A DNA stretch of 64,000 nt from Bryopsis sp. KO-2023 (taxonomy: Eukaryota > Chlorophyta > Ulvophyceae > Bryopsidales > Bryopsidaceae), in assembly GCA_030272585.1 (NCBI GenBank), contig BSYQ01000014.1, positions 744,001 through 808,000 of the forward strand, written 5' to 3'. The notes under the pieces were generated by a model that ran no database searches, was not told where the DNA came from, and saw only the letters and a list, made by a program, of their open reading frames with translations. The position numbers were made by a program, and so were the translations under genes. Positions 47,833 to 58,385 of the stretch are shown here, in pieces; position 1 is the stretch's first letter; each line of letters starts with the position of its first letter.

Positions 47833-50095
47833 TGATATAGGCCCACTGGTCTGACAAGAAGAAACTTAGCGTTCTGTTTTGCCCCTTCTCACCAAGCGAT
47901 ACCAGAATTCTTTGGTCGTGAATATGCAGGTGGTTTTCTCAGCAAGCACTATCCTATGGACAGCAGCAATTTTTGCCCTGATGTTGTAAGAAGAAGAAAT
48001 GCCCCCCTTATCCATGATGGCCATCTCGTTTTTTTTTCCCTTGCATTGCTCAATGCCAGCTTGGGAGGACGGCTGCTGTGGTGCATTTCGTTGCAGGGTA
48101 TATTTCAAGTGTAGTTCTGGATTTCAGGTCGGCATTTATTTTCAAGCAAAATTTTAATCAGTTAGAAATGAAAAAAAAGTATGCTTGCCCTTCGAGAGGT
48201 GGTTTTTGGAAGAAGATGCAATGTTCTGCTTACAAATGTGTTTTGACAAAAATGAGTTTTAATTTTGTGGGAGGCACATTTTCACATGAAATCCAGGCCA
48301 GAAAGGTGAAGGCCATTGGTCAATGGATATGGCCTTCTTTTCCTGGATTCCTTTTTTTCCTTGGTTTGGTTTAGATTTGAAAAAAAAAAAAAAAGTTGGT
48401 GGCGAGGGGAGTGGGGAAAACGACGAAGCTGTTTGTCAGCTTTTTTTTTCTGCGTTTCCTCTTTTCTTTTAATGCACAGGCAGTTTTTCTTGGTGTGTGG
48501 ATGTGTGTGTGGAGGAGAGGGGATCTTATGACAATAATAGTTGACTTGCAGTCAATCTTCTGAAAAATGCGTCAAATGCATGCATGGATGATGCATGCAT
48601 GCATGCATGGATGATGCATGCATGCATGCATCATCGCATGTTCGCTTGATTTGCTTTCTCAAACAACGAAATTTGTAGTCCAAGGATCTTTCCCTCTGCA
48701 AAAAGCTGTGTTTTGTGTTTTGTATATATTTTTTTACTTTGTACAATATTTGTGTTTTCTTCGTCCAACACAAAGAACGTAGCTGAAGCTCCCAAAACAG
48801 GTATTCAAAGGATTGGAATCTTCAAGTTCTGTTTGAGCGTGGTTTCCCTGTGGAACTTTTCCTTGGATGGCTTTGCCTCTTTTTTGTGTGAAATAAATAG
48901 CTATGAATTACAGTAATTTCGCAGAGGATGAAAAGTTTTTGAAAAACATCGAACCCTCGCGATCGCTTATAGAATCAAATCAAATATTCTTACAGAGATA
49001 GAATAATTAGATTGAATCAGTCGAGCATTTGGGAAATCGATGAAGTAGAGTTGAATTGAATCAATGTTCGTTCTGAAGAATCATCAAATTGTGTGGAGTG
49101 GGTTAAGTCCTTTGCAAGTGATTCTGTTGATTCACTTCAGAAGACTACCAGTGAAACATTGAAATTCTCTTCATTCCCAGCCACGAAAATCGGCTGGTTC
49201 GAATTTGCCTCTTGTTTATGAGTTGCCCCTGCGGCCTCGTTTCAACACTCTGCACACATGCTTTTCTTGTGTTGGCAGATTTCCATCAATTAAAATAAAA
49301 TTATAAAATAAAATTATAAAAAAAATTATGACACATCGCTGGTCTTCAGTTCAGCAGCTCTCCAAGTGTGCAGATATCTTTATTATCAATTTTAAAACCC
49401 ACCACTTTTCTCCTATGGGAAAGCAGAAGAAGAAGAAGTGGTGGTTTTGGTCCAATCATTACGGGGCTTGGAGGTGATTTATTTTAAGAGAAAAAAATAA
49501 AATAAAATAAATATTACATCAAAGATTACAATTGCAAGGGAACAGCAGAACACCAGCAATTACTTTCTCGTTCATTTCCTTACTTGTTGATTCACATGCA
49601 GAAATTGTTTCAAAGTCTGTACTTGTAATTTTGAGCCTCGAAAAGAGAAAAATAAGGGGATTTCCTTTTTTTGATCAATAACATGTCCCTCCTCTGGTGC
49701 TGGACGCCCGCGTGGTAAACTGAATGGGACTTGAATTTTCCAGACTTCCTTACTGGGGCGACCTTGGTGTCCAGTACGTCCCTTGTTAAAAGTTTTTCTC
49801 GATGGTTTACGCGAGTGTTTGCGATCGTTGTGAGGACGCAGGTAAACACACGACTGGGGGGGAGCAAACGAGAATTATGTGGGAAGTGTACAGGACAGGG
49901 CAGTGGGATCGTGCGTTGTGGCAGAGAGGGGGTGGTCCATTTTTCATCGTAGTGGCAGGGTGTTTTCTTGTTGGCCCCAACGGTGGGAGGGCGATGGAAC
50001 ACTTGTGCTACGAGGAAAAGGTGGAGAGCGTTGAAATACGAACTCCAGGCCTTTGTCTCTCCACCCAGACAAAACCCCGACGCACGAGGAGCACC
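47833..50095. other. Intergenic region with no supported gene
   Basis: No coherent exons. A TGCATGCA microsatellite with an inverted arrangement occupies 48576-48640; AT-rich simple repeats lie near 49300 and 49490. Some of the left side is 3' UTR of the ankyrin gene. Confidence 0.5.
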
Positions 50096-51094
50096 ATGTT
50101 GTTGCTGCTGGTCGTTTTAGGCGCCTTGGCCACGTGCCAGTCTGCCCACTCCGCTGGTGCGCTTCAGCTTTTGACTGATATTCTGTACACAACCTATCCA
50201 CGGCTAATTATTTTTTTCGCTGTTTCGGACAGAGCCATCGGCAGTGCCGCAGCTTGCTCTTCGCAGATCATTGCTGGAGATCATTGATGAGCCCCCCTGT
50301 AAGTTTGTGATTTAGCTGTGGTCACAGCACTTGCTGGACTGCATGCAAGGCAGCCGCCTCTTTGGTTGAACACGCTCTTGGTTATTCTCCAGGCGAAGAT
50401 GGGCTGCACGACAAGAATGTGAGGTGCCAGCGGGAATGCGGCGGCGGAGAGGTAATCACTTATGAGTCGTCTCGAAGGCAGCAACGATTCGCAAACAATG
50501 GGAATTGCTGTTGAATTTTGACTGAGGGCTGCTTGTCTTCGCCATCCGCAGTGCTCAAGAGCAGCAGAGATAGGGTGCACCTCTGTGACAAGCGCTCCCG
50601 AGAATCGTGAACATTGTCGATGTATCGTTGATGGCGGCGATTCGTCGTGTTGTAGTGGAGAGGTGAAAGAGGAGGGACCCAGTAGTGGATTGAGACGCCA
50701 GTTGGCCAAAAAAAGAAGATACAAGAGGCGTCCATACAACGGGTTGAGGCGTCTTTCAGCCAGAAGAAGGAAAGCACTCCCACCAGGGCCCCAACGAAAG
50801 GAAAACGGGTTGAGGCGTCTTTCAGCCAGAAGAAATGAAAAAGCACTCAGTGGTGGATTGAGACGTCAGTTGGCCAAAAGAAAAAGATACAGGAGAAGGG
50901 GAGGATTGAGGCGTCTTTCAGCCCGAGGAAATGGAAAAGCACTCCCCCCAGGCCCCCAAAGAAAGGAAAACGGGTTGAGGCGTCTTTCAGCCAGAAGAAA
51001 TGGAAAAGCACTCCCCCCAGGCCCCCAAAGAAAGGAAAACGGGTTGAGGCGTCTTTTATCCGGAAAAAAATCGGGCAGAAATGGTGGAGGTTGA
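50096..51094 (+). CDS. Secreted cysteine-rich protein with Arg/Lys-rich tandem repeats (242 aa)
   Basis: Four exons with consistent phases: 50096-50156, 50233-50298, 50393-50451 and 50552-51094. The start MLLLLVVLGALATCQSAHSA is a signal peptide. Residues about 43-100 hold nine cysteines in a short span (C-x10-C-x3-C-x4-C-x7-C-x12-C-x-C-x8-CC), a small disulfide-rich module with no family I can name. The rest is strongly basic and repetitive: units SGLRRQLAK(K/R)(R/K)RY(K/R)RR and NGLRRLSARR(N)GKALPPGPQRK, many with dibasic sites. The repeat unit is 69 bp, a multiple of three, so the frame stays open. The repeats could instead be intronic, since GAG/GTGAAAG just before them is a possible donor. 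Known analogies are repeat-bearing precursor peptides or mineral-binding basic proteins; neither is shown. Confidence 0.55.
50680..51072 (+). repeat. Minisatellite of 69-bp and 50-bp units within the Cys-rich gene
   Basis: A unit starting GGTTGAGGCGTCTTTCAGCC occurs five times (the last diverged), usually with a GGAAAAGCACTCCC...CAGGCCCCCAAAGAAAGG continuation. A second unit with GGATTGAGACG(C/T)CAGTTGGCC occurs twice. The two copies near 50940-51060 are nearly identical, which implies recent duplication or homogenisation. Confidence 0.9.
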
Positions 51095-51140
51095 GCCGTT
51101 TTCTGGGTATGAACAAAACAAGCGGTGGTTATAGAACCGC

Positions 51141-51162
51141 CGCGGCGGCGGCGGCGGCGGCG
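51141..51162. repeat. (CGG)n trinucleotide repeat
   Basis: Seven uninterrupted CGG units just downstream of the Cys-rich gene stop codon. Confidence 0.9.
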
Positions 51163-52135
51163 AAATTGACGACGTGGCAGCAACAACGGTGAGCTCCTTG
51201 TTGCTGTTCGGGAACTGAACTTGGGTTGGTATGAGAGGTGGCTTTTATAATTGCTTTGCAAGAGGCAGCGAGTCTTTCACTTCATTGCTTGATTTCAGAC
51301 TCAGTGTCGGAATCTTTTTTGCCAATGGAGGACATGGCTTTTGGGCAAATCAGTCGAGGATTGTTGGAGCGTATTTTTTTAGTTTGATTACATGATTGTC
51401 TGTAGTTTTTTTGGAGTTCTGTTTCAGGACGAAACGTTTCGTCTGAAACTGATTTTTTTTAAGTTCACCAACAATTCGTTGTTTGGTGGTTTGTTATTCA
51501 CAAGTAATGCAGTATTGGACTTTTTTTTTTTTATGAATGATTGCACCGAATCTTTTGTTTGAAGGGAAGTCTTGTAATATCATTTTGAATGAAAGTGAAG
51601 CTCGTTGGTGATGTTTCTTAAGCTGAAAACCGATATTAAAAATAGCGGGACAAAACAGTGTGAACAGGGGTGCTATGTTGTCTCAATCGCACCCCCGAAT
51701 TTCGCTCAAAAATTTAACTGTGTCTGAGCCGAACAGGAGTTGAATGGCTTTCATTCGTCGGTACGTTCAATCAAAACGTGCAAGAAACTCCACATTTGAT
51801 TGGCACGTTATTCAATCCCAAGCAGCCTTGCGTGATATCCTTTCCTGTTTTATGTCTGTTTGTTTGATATCCTTCTCGGAAGAGCTTTTTGTTTCTAATT
51901 CTCAAGTGGTCACCAACTATGCCAGCCTGCCGTGACAAAACCAATCGCAGGTATTCTGTACCAGTGCAGAAACAGAGCTTCCTTTTTTGGCATGCGAGAA
52001 GAACGCCTCTGGAGAAAGGGGAATCTTCTGATTTCCTAAATTTTGTTGATATCTTTCTCGATCAGACAGTTTCAATATTGAATACATTAATAGTGGTTCA
52101 ACACTATAACTGTTGTACATAACAGTTCAAGCTCG

Positions 52136-52143
<8 letters not shown>

Positions 52144-52198
<55 letters not shown>
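52144..52198 (+). repeat. (CT)n microsatellite ending in CAG
   Basis: A run of about 27 CT units ends in CAG/GG. It would serve as a very long polypyrimidine tract of a 3' splice site if the exon downstream is real. Confidence 0.85.
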
Positions 52199-52200
<2 letters not shown>

Positions 52201-52289
52201 GGTTTGATGTGAAGTGGGTTTGGTGTGAAGTGGGTGGAATGAAAATCTGATTAATTTCGAACAAACGAAACGTGTAAACGTGTTTGTTC

Positions 52290-52458
52290 ATGTTTGGTCG
52301 TGTTGAAAGACTGAATGCCCAGAACACAATCATCAAGCCAGTGAATCAAAGGATCCCAACAGCAACCGTTGGGCTGAGATTCAGCAACGGTTTTTTCCTC
52401 GAACCCAGTGACACGATTTTCAAGGCTGGTTCTTTTCTTCAGAGGGACGTCAAATTCG
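52290..52458 (+). CDS. Candidate coding exon of an unresolved gene
   Basis: An open stretch encodes NAQNTIIKPVNQRIP...VGLRFSNGFFLEPSD...DVKF and ends at a strong donor (TTC/GTGAGT). A possible first exon MAFIRR with donor GTACGT lies at 51744-51760, and other donor-terminated open stretches occur near 52,920 (SPPIQSSG/GTAAGA) and 53,340. I could not chain these into one consistent frame, so the gene is only a suggestion. The acceptor for this exon is uncertain. Confidence 0.3.
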
Positions 52459-54229
52459 TGAGTGAATGCCAATATGTTTTCATATAAAGTAAATGAATAC
52501 TGGTTCCTGGATCATATCCGAAATCATATTCTCTGAGTGTCATGTTCACCCGATGCCAAACAATAGCATTCTCCATTGAAATGCTTGATTCAGGGAAAAT
52601 CAGCTTTTTTCAAACTGTTGGAAGTATCTTTCTTTGATCCCCCCCCCTCCCCCCCTCCTGCCTTTTTATTTGAGTACAATTAGGTGAAGGAACAGAAAAA
52701 TTGAACACTTCTTGGTGTTGGTGGCCCCTGGTGATTCACCAGTGGTGAATGCTTTCTTTCTTAAAAGCCGTTCATCTGTTGAAAAAGGTGTCAATTGATT
52801 GAAGTGTAAAACATAGCATATGCAGCAGATGGATAATTTATCAATACATGGTGTGATCTTGAGGATGCAAACGCTGAAAGTTTCGGATGGCTTCTCTATG
52901 GCTGACTCACCCCCAATTCAGTCCAGTGGTAAGACAACTCATTGCAGCATTTAGTGTATTGTGATTCAATAACAAGGAATGATAGAAAATGGAATACTTG
53001 TTGAAATTTCTTCATAAAAACTACAAACATGTTTTATTTGGCAGTTTGTTTGGGACACTGTCGTTTCTTTTGCCCTGTTTTTCTTAATCAATCAGGCTAA
53101 ATTGAATGTCAGAGACTTCCACCCTTGTTGATATGGATGTTAAAAAAAACAACATTTGATTTTGGACAAACTGTGCTTGTGATCGGGAGCTGTTTGGGTG
53201 CCAGGCTTTTCGCTTTTTTTTTCCTTCATCGATGGAATTCTATCACTTTGGAAATAGTGATTCCTCCAGTGATTCCGACCCCGTTATTTTCAAGACGTTG
53301 AGGAGAAACAGTCGACACAGTCGCACAGTCGACCCTGCATTTCTTGCAAGGTTTTGATCAGCATCCCAACGCCGCCAGAGCCACTTTGGAAGGCGAAATA
53401 AACGCTCCCCAGACACCATATTTCCTCCCAGACGAGCCGAAGGCCTGGAGTATATTATCGATTCTTAGCAGAACTCATTCTCTCTGGAATTGTTATTTTT
53501 CTTCAAGGAGGTTTTTCTTGTTTCGCTTTTTCAACAAAGGAGGAGTTAACCAGTTCCAGTGCTTCGTTTCGAGCAGACCTCCCGAGTGTGAGGGCTTTAG
53601 TCGTTGTTGGTTCGAGACTGAAAAAATGTTGAACGCGTGGTGTGTTTGGGGATCTGAGACAGGGACGTCGCCATCGATCTGAGCCATGAAGTCGAAAAAC
53701 TTCCCACCCGAACAGGTCGGTTTTGTTACGGCCACTGCAACAGGTTTCGACTCTCGCTTAAGAAACGGCAAGTCGCAAACACAGTCGGCGAAACCATCGA
53801 CGCGTTCGAGCCGACGAACCGTTCGATAGCACCCACGAAAAAAAAAGAGCACCCGACAACGAAAACGCGGAGGAGGAGAAGCGTTGAAACATGCGATCCC
53901 ACGGATCGGGGAAGCGGATGATCCCGCTAATCGTGTCTCTCCCTTCAAACATGCAAAGTTCCACGGAAACTCGAAAAACACAAGGAGGAAAAACATTTAT
54001 GATTACACGTCGAGCGGAGTTTTCCGTTAGAGTTACACTGAACCGACGTCCCGCGCCTAGTGCCGGGATTAGCGCCCACCAAGTCCCTAGGGGGAGGTGT
54101 CGGTGACGTGTAATCTTCCCCGCCGAGAGAGGCTTTGAGCGGGTCTATTGGCTCGTGCGCGGGGGTGCGACCCGGACGCGTTGTCGTTCCGGGAGCGGGT
54201 AATCTCGGCGGGGTTGATACCGGTTGAAG

Positions 54230-54278
54230 TTCTTTTTCCCGCTTCCATTAGGGGTTTTTCTCTTCTTAAAAAGAAAAA
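54230..54278 (+). ncRNA. MALAT1/ENE-like triple-helix module A
   Basis: U-rich strand 1 is TTCTTTTT (54230-54237). A hairpin CCC (54238-54240), 10-nt loop, GGGG (54251-54254) follows. U-rich strand 2 is TTTTTCT (54255-54261), and the A-rich tract AAAAAGAAAAA is 54268-54278. Strand 2 is the exact antiparallel Watson-Crick complement of AGAAAAA, while strand 1 reads TTCTTTTT parallel to AAGAAAAA, so seven stacked triples form: six U.A-U and one C+.G-C. This order (U-rich, stem-loop, U-rich, A-rich) is that of ENE+A elements that protect RNA 3' ends. The fold is my reading of the sequence; no energy calculation was done. Confidence 0.6.
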
Positions 54279-54328
54279 GGCGATTCGTCGACGGGACGAT
54301 CATAGGGGTTCGAATCCCCTAACCGCCA
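54279..54328 (+). ncRNA. tRNA-like structure A
   Basis: The acceptor arm pairs GGCGATT (54279-54285) with AACCGCC (54321-54327), one mismatch. A small hairpin CGTC-GACGG-GACG follows, then ATCAT and a canonical T-arm AGGGG-TTCGAAT-CCCCT (54304-54320). The total is only about 50 nt, with no D-arm/anticodon-arm pair, so it is not a normal tRNA. It abuts the A-rich tract exactly as mascRNA abuts the MALAT1 A-tract, where RNase P cleaves. Confidence 0.62.
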
Positions 54329-54343
54329 TTGACCTTTTTTTTT

Positions 54344-55067
54344 ATTATAAAGAAGTCGATTAATTATTTTCTTAGTCTATTAGACCCTTCAACTTTTTGG
54401 TAAGAGTTATATTGGAAAAAAAGGCCCCTAAGTTAAAGTCGCTTTCCTTTTTCAAACTCAAGTCCTACTTTGTATAGCTTTTTTGTTTAAAAAAATAAAA
54501 AGGCTAGGTTCCTTAACTTCTTAAATGTTGAACGACTTGAGTTTATTGACATTTGTTAGTATCAAGTTAAGTAACTTTTGTTGGTGAACTCTTAAGTGGT
54601 GTGGGCTTGACACAAGTGGGGTATTTTTTTAATTCATAAGTTGGATCAATTTTGTCGACTCAATTTTTCCATGGACGATTGTGGCCAAATGCAATTGTTG
54701 CCGATTGAGGACAAAATCTGTCAATCAATAACCGATGCTCATTTCTAAACTTGTGGCTTTAAAGCATCAAAATTTTGGGATGTGACGAAGGCCTCAAACA
54801 AAAGGGGTTCAGTCCAGAAATACAGAATCAGTCCGATTTCTGTCCCCAGTTTTCGGTTGCTTCTGTTGCGCCTCCATCGACGCCAGATTCAGATGACTTT
54901 GAGGGCTGCGTTTCCAGAATGCCTTTCACAGCGGTGTACAGAATCCGGGTTACTGCCTGGGGTCCTCTAAAAATGCCTCCAGCGTCGGGGAAACCCTCGC
55001 CGAGCGTTCAGCGGATTACTTCGTTTTCCGTTTGCCAAAGCCAAATACATCAAAAGAAAAACAGAAA
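54344..55067. other. AT-rich intergenic region
   Basis: No gene supported. AT-rich on the left (54,344-54,780), becoming GC-richer before the next ATG; probably includes the promoter of the 55.1-kb gene. Confidence 0.45.
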
Positions 55068-55857
55068 ATGTCGAGCTCTGTTGCGGTGTTCATCTCGAAG
55101 GAGGTGGAATTGGTGATCGCGTTCGAGGGATGCAGGGCGATAGTTTCGCTGCGTGTAACTGGCGGCTTTGAGGAGTTTGGGGACGATTGTGAAAACGTCG
55201 CCCCTCGAGTCGAGGATCCCACAAACCTCCCCGCTCAAAGAGCACCACGAACACCCGATAGGTGTCCTTTTCAAGACATCACCGACCCAGACAGGCGAAG
55301 GGTGTTCAACGAAACCAGGCGCTTCGCCGAGGTGAGCCATCGTTTGCAAACGATTGCAATTGCTTGTTCCCTGCGATGGCATTATGGGCCCTCAGCGAAA
55401 GCGAAATCGATGCATGGCGTCAAGAACCAAAACGCGGTCATCTCATGAGGCTAGTTGATTGCAGGCGCAAACGCTGTTTCCACCCCTGTTTTCTGGAGTT
55501 GATGAGGCATGGAATCAATCGAGCTTCTCTGGAGAACGGAGGTGCCTCTCCTCTCGTTTCATGCGATACCTGCGCAATCGAGAAAACTCTCCGAAGGACT
55601 CCAAACGAAAAAAATGGAGTCGGACGACTCCAAAAATCCCACTTCGCAAGAAGATATTGAAAAAAATATTGACCGACCAGCCGCCAATGTCGGACGAAGC
55701 AGCGGCGGCGGCGGTCAGACCCACAGGAACCACAAGGTCGCTCGTGAATGTAATAGTGGAGCGATGCTCACGCACTGGATGTCCAAAGGACCCCAACGGG
55801 CCTGAGAGTTATTATCAGGCTGCGCCTGCTGATTGGCCCAGCGCTGGCCCCCTATAG
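55068..55857 (+). CDS. Hypothetical basic protein (218 aa)
   Basis: Two exons, 55068-55331 and 55465-55857, phase 0 (GAG/GTGAGC donor, GATTGCAG acceptor). It opens MSSSVAVFISKEVELVIAFE and contains RRVFNETRRFAE/AQTLFPPLFSG across the junction. A Lys/Arg-rich stretch (KRKKW...KIPLRKKILKKILT) and an Ala run follow, ending in TRSLVNVIVERCSRTGCPKD and a Pro-rich tail. No domain recognised; the basic patch could be a nuclear localisation signal. The clean splice join and long frame support a real gene. Confidence 0.5.
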
Positions 55858-55933
55858 TTTGATTTTATTTTCCTTTGTTCCTTGAGATTATGTTTTTTGC
55901 TTGCTCTTTTTTCTGGGAGGGAAGGGCAGAAAA

Positions 55934-58184
55934 ATGGGTGGTTGGGAGGGTCTGGACTTGGATAGCATATCACAGAACTACGTTGCCAACAGGAAGGGGT
56001 TTGGGGAATATTTTTCCCTTGTTGTAAGTTGCTTTTATCCCACTGGAGTGTCTTCCTTTAACAAACTAGTGTTTGCAAGTGGAACCGTCAATTCTCTGTC
56101 GGAGGAGAGGTAAAAAAAGATTTTTTTTTTTTTTTTTTGATTTTTTTTTCTGAAATCATCGAGGGGCTGATTAATATGGAAAGCAACTCATAAATAATAT
56201 TTGGTTCAAAAACGCTGACCTGAATCTTACAACTCGTGAAAGATGTTTTTCAGACGGAAAGCAACAAAAAGGAAACCAGCCAAGACTTATTGTGTTTCTG
56301 AAAATGTCAGACTACTTGGAGGGCGGAAAACTGCTTGAGTTCAACAGTACGCCCATGGGCATGTACATGTTACTTTATGTTCGTCCGTTGGGATGCAATT
56401 TTGATCCACAGTAGTTTGATAGATAGTTCAGAAATATCTTCAATATCTTTGTAGATTGAAGTGGCATGGTGCATGAGCAAAGTGATACTGGAGGAGTTGT
56501 CATTTGTCATTTTTTTTAATTTGGTATTTGTTATCGGTTGGAAGTCCATGCATCCTTGGTGGAGATTTGAGGAAGTCATCCCAGTTCACAGTGGGAAACT
56601 GTCCGTGACAAGAGGAATGCAACTCTTCCAGAAACTGTCATTGCCAGAAACTGTCTCGGCTATTTAAGCTCAGTCGTCTCAGTCGTCATCACCTGCGACC
56701 GAACACCCAAAGATGAGTGTTCAACTGTGCAACCTGTGCAAGGTGGTATCAGTAGTACTACCGACAGCTCTTTGCGTTAAGGTGTGTATTGACCTCCTCT
56801 TTCTTACGGTTGTCGGAGCCAGTGTAACACTCTTGTCGACGCTTGATGCTTCAATAACCACTTCTATTCATGCTTGCAGAAAGCAATCGGGAAGATCAAA
56901 GCAAGAAGAAGGTCTTCTCGACGACAGAATGGGCCTATAATCGAGGCTGGGGTCCAACTTGATCAGGCGCCGGCATCACAAGGGGCCAGTGTTTCTGAAA
57001 GTCTCTCCCTTGTGAGAGTCCGTCTTGGAGACGATCGGCAGCCCTCTGATGTCCGACATATCCTTCCTGCCCCTGGGAGGTTCTTGCGTCCTGGTTCCAC
57101 GCCTCGTGAAAACGGTGGAATTGTGGCACTCCCCAAGATGGCTGCTTTGGTGAGTGATTGTGATGCTCACACTCATACTGATTCCAATCTCGCAATTGCA
57201 GGCTGTTAAACTTTGTAGAGATTTTCCAAGCACCAGTGAACTTTTGAGCACAAATCTATATTGTGGTTAGGGTGACATACAGATTGGCTCGCTGGATAAA
57301 GATCGAAACATCAGTATTCTAATCGATCCGGATGTTTTTTTCCGAGCTTTGGCATCAACTGTGGGAACTGATGGGTCCATGAGGTGAGTAAGCCACTTAA
57401 AATGTGTCTGTGTTGTGGATACAGTTCTTTCTGAGTTGTTTGAGAAAAACAGCACTTCGTCAAAATGTGGCTTTGCTTTCAGTGCTACATTCCCAGTCAA
57501 ACCTCATACCTTTGAGTGAAAGTCGAAGCACCCAACAAATAAGCTTTTTGTTCAAAACGCAGGTCTCTTTTTGTTGACATGATGTCTCGATTCGGAGTGG
57601 ACAAGGAGCTCATGGAAAGTATGATATCGAGGCTTCCAGGGAAGTTTTTTACCAAACAAAGTGGCAAGTATTATCTCGAAGGAATCGGGAATGTTTGCAT
57701 TGACGGCGACAACCTCTGCGAGACCGACAACGCACACAGGCGGCGGAACAGGGGAAAAAGGAGCACTTTTTTATCTACCAGTCGAGTAGGGGAACAACAC
57801 GTTTGCCACCCCCTTGGGAAAATGAAGGTTGAAGAACCCCTCACATTTTTGCTACCCAAGTTTGTGAGTTTTGCAATTGCAAGCGAGACTGTCGGTAGTG
57901 GACGACAACGGATGCGGATCTCGGACACACCTGGTGGAATCGTCACGGGGAATGGTGTTCGCAGAGAACCCGGAGAAGTTAATCGTCCAGAGGATATACA
58001 TCCAAACTTCAATCAATCGATCAATGATCAAAACCTTCTTCGACCAAGGGGGGGGAGCCACGATTCTGATATGAATTTGGATCATCACCGTGATGACCAG
58101 CCCACGAGAACGCTCTGGGGAAGAATCAACGCTGTCCCGTTTATTTGCTTGGGTTGGGGTTTTCTTTTGGAATATACTTTTTAG
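55934..58184 (+). CDS. Hypothetical protein (about 364 aa) upstream of triple-helix module B
   Basis: Four exons chain in phase: 55934-56023, 56880-57149, 57271-57383 and 57563-58184. The best-supported part is the third/fourth exon join, ILIDPDVFFRALASTVG...GSMR/SLFVDMMSRFGVDKELMESM, followed by RLPGKFFTKQSGKYYLEGIG; it looks like a folded alpha/beta domain, but I do not know the family. An Arg-rich linker (HRRRNRGKR) and a disordered polar tail follow. The stop at 58182-58184 is about 165 nt upstream of the second triple-helix/tRNA-like element, so that element would sit in this gene's 3' UTR if transcription continues. Whether the first exon belongs to the gene is uncertain. Confidence 0.55.
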
Positions 58185-58349
58185 CTAAATATAAACGTAC
58201 ATATTAGGAAAAAAAAAGCAACAAAAAAAAAAAGAAAAAGCAAAAAAAAAAAAAAAAAACTTGTGGGGAGTGTTTGTGTTACTTACTTATTTGTGCATGT
58301 ATATATGATAAAAAACCATTTCAGGGGTAAATAGGGGTATAATTAGGAG

Positions 58350-58385
58350 TTTCTTTCCTTCGGGTTTCTTTTCTCTAAAAAGAAA
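58350..58385 (+). ncRNA. MALAT1/ENE-like triple-helix module B
   Basis: U-rich strand 1 TTTCTTT (58350-58356); hairpin CC-TTCG-GG (58357-58364), a stable UUCG tetraloop; U-rich strand 2 TTTCTTTT (58365-58372); A-rich tract AAAAAGAAA (58377-58385). Strand 2 pairs antiparallel with AAAGAAA and strand 1 lies parallel to it, giving seven triples: three U.A-U, one C+.G-C, three U.A-U. The C sits after three T in both U-strands here and after five T in module A, so the two copies differ in a coordinated way. Confidence 0.6.

Larger units (their letters stand above)
54118..54343 (+). ncRNA. GC-rich structured RNA with triple-helix module, tRNA-like end and T-run
   Basis: The segment begins with CCCCGCCGAGA (54118-54128), which is perfectly complementary to TCTCGGCGGGG (54203-54213), an 11-bp stem enclosing a GC-rich region with further CCCGG/CCGGG pairing. 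Directly downstream come the triple-helix module and tRNA-like fold described separately, then a run of nine T at 54335-54343. GC content is far above the surroundings and no protein frame fits. It is therefore a good candidate for a structured non-coding transcript. The T-run and the perfect box B (GGTTCGAATCC) would also allow RNA polymerase III involvement. I do not recognise it as RNase P, MRP, SRP or telomerase RNA. Confidence 0.55.

Noticed and set aside
48576-48640. Inverted TGCATGCA arrangement considered as a hairpin element
   Set aside because: It is a self-complementary microsatellite; the apparent inversion is a property of the TGCA word.
50460-51261. Long minus-strand frames opposite the Cys-rich gene repeats
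   Set aside because: They arise because the repeat length is a multiple of three; they encode Phe/Leu-rich repeats with no start or splice context.
53493-53996. 167-codon minus-strand frame near the triplex locus
   Set aside because: It begins at a low-complexity Phe-rich stretch, lacks a domain, and its shadow on the other strand is equally open; not enough to call a gene.
54268-54328. The tRNA-like plus T-run as a complete tRNA or tmRNA gene
   Set aside because: The fold is only about 50 nt, lacks separate D and anticodon arms and has no tag-coding segment; a mascRNA-like product fits better. A Pol III transcript using the box B remains an alternative.
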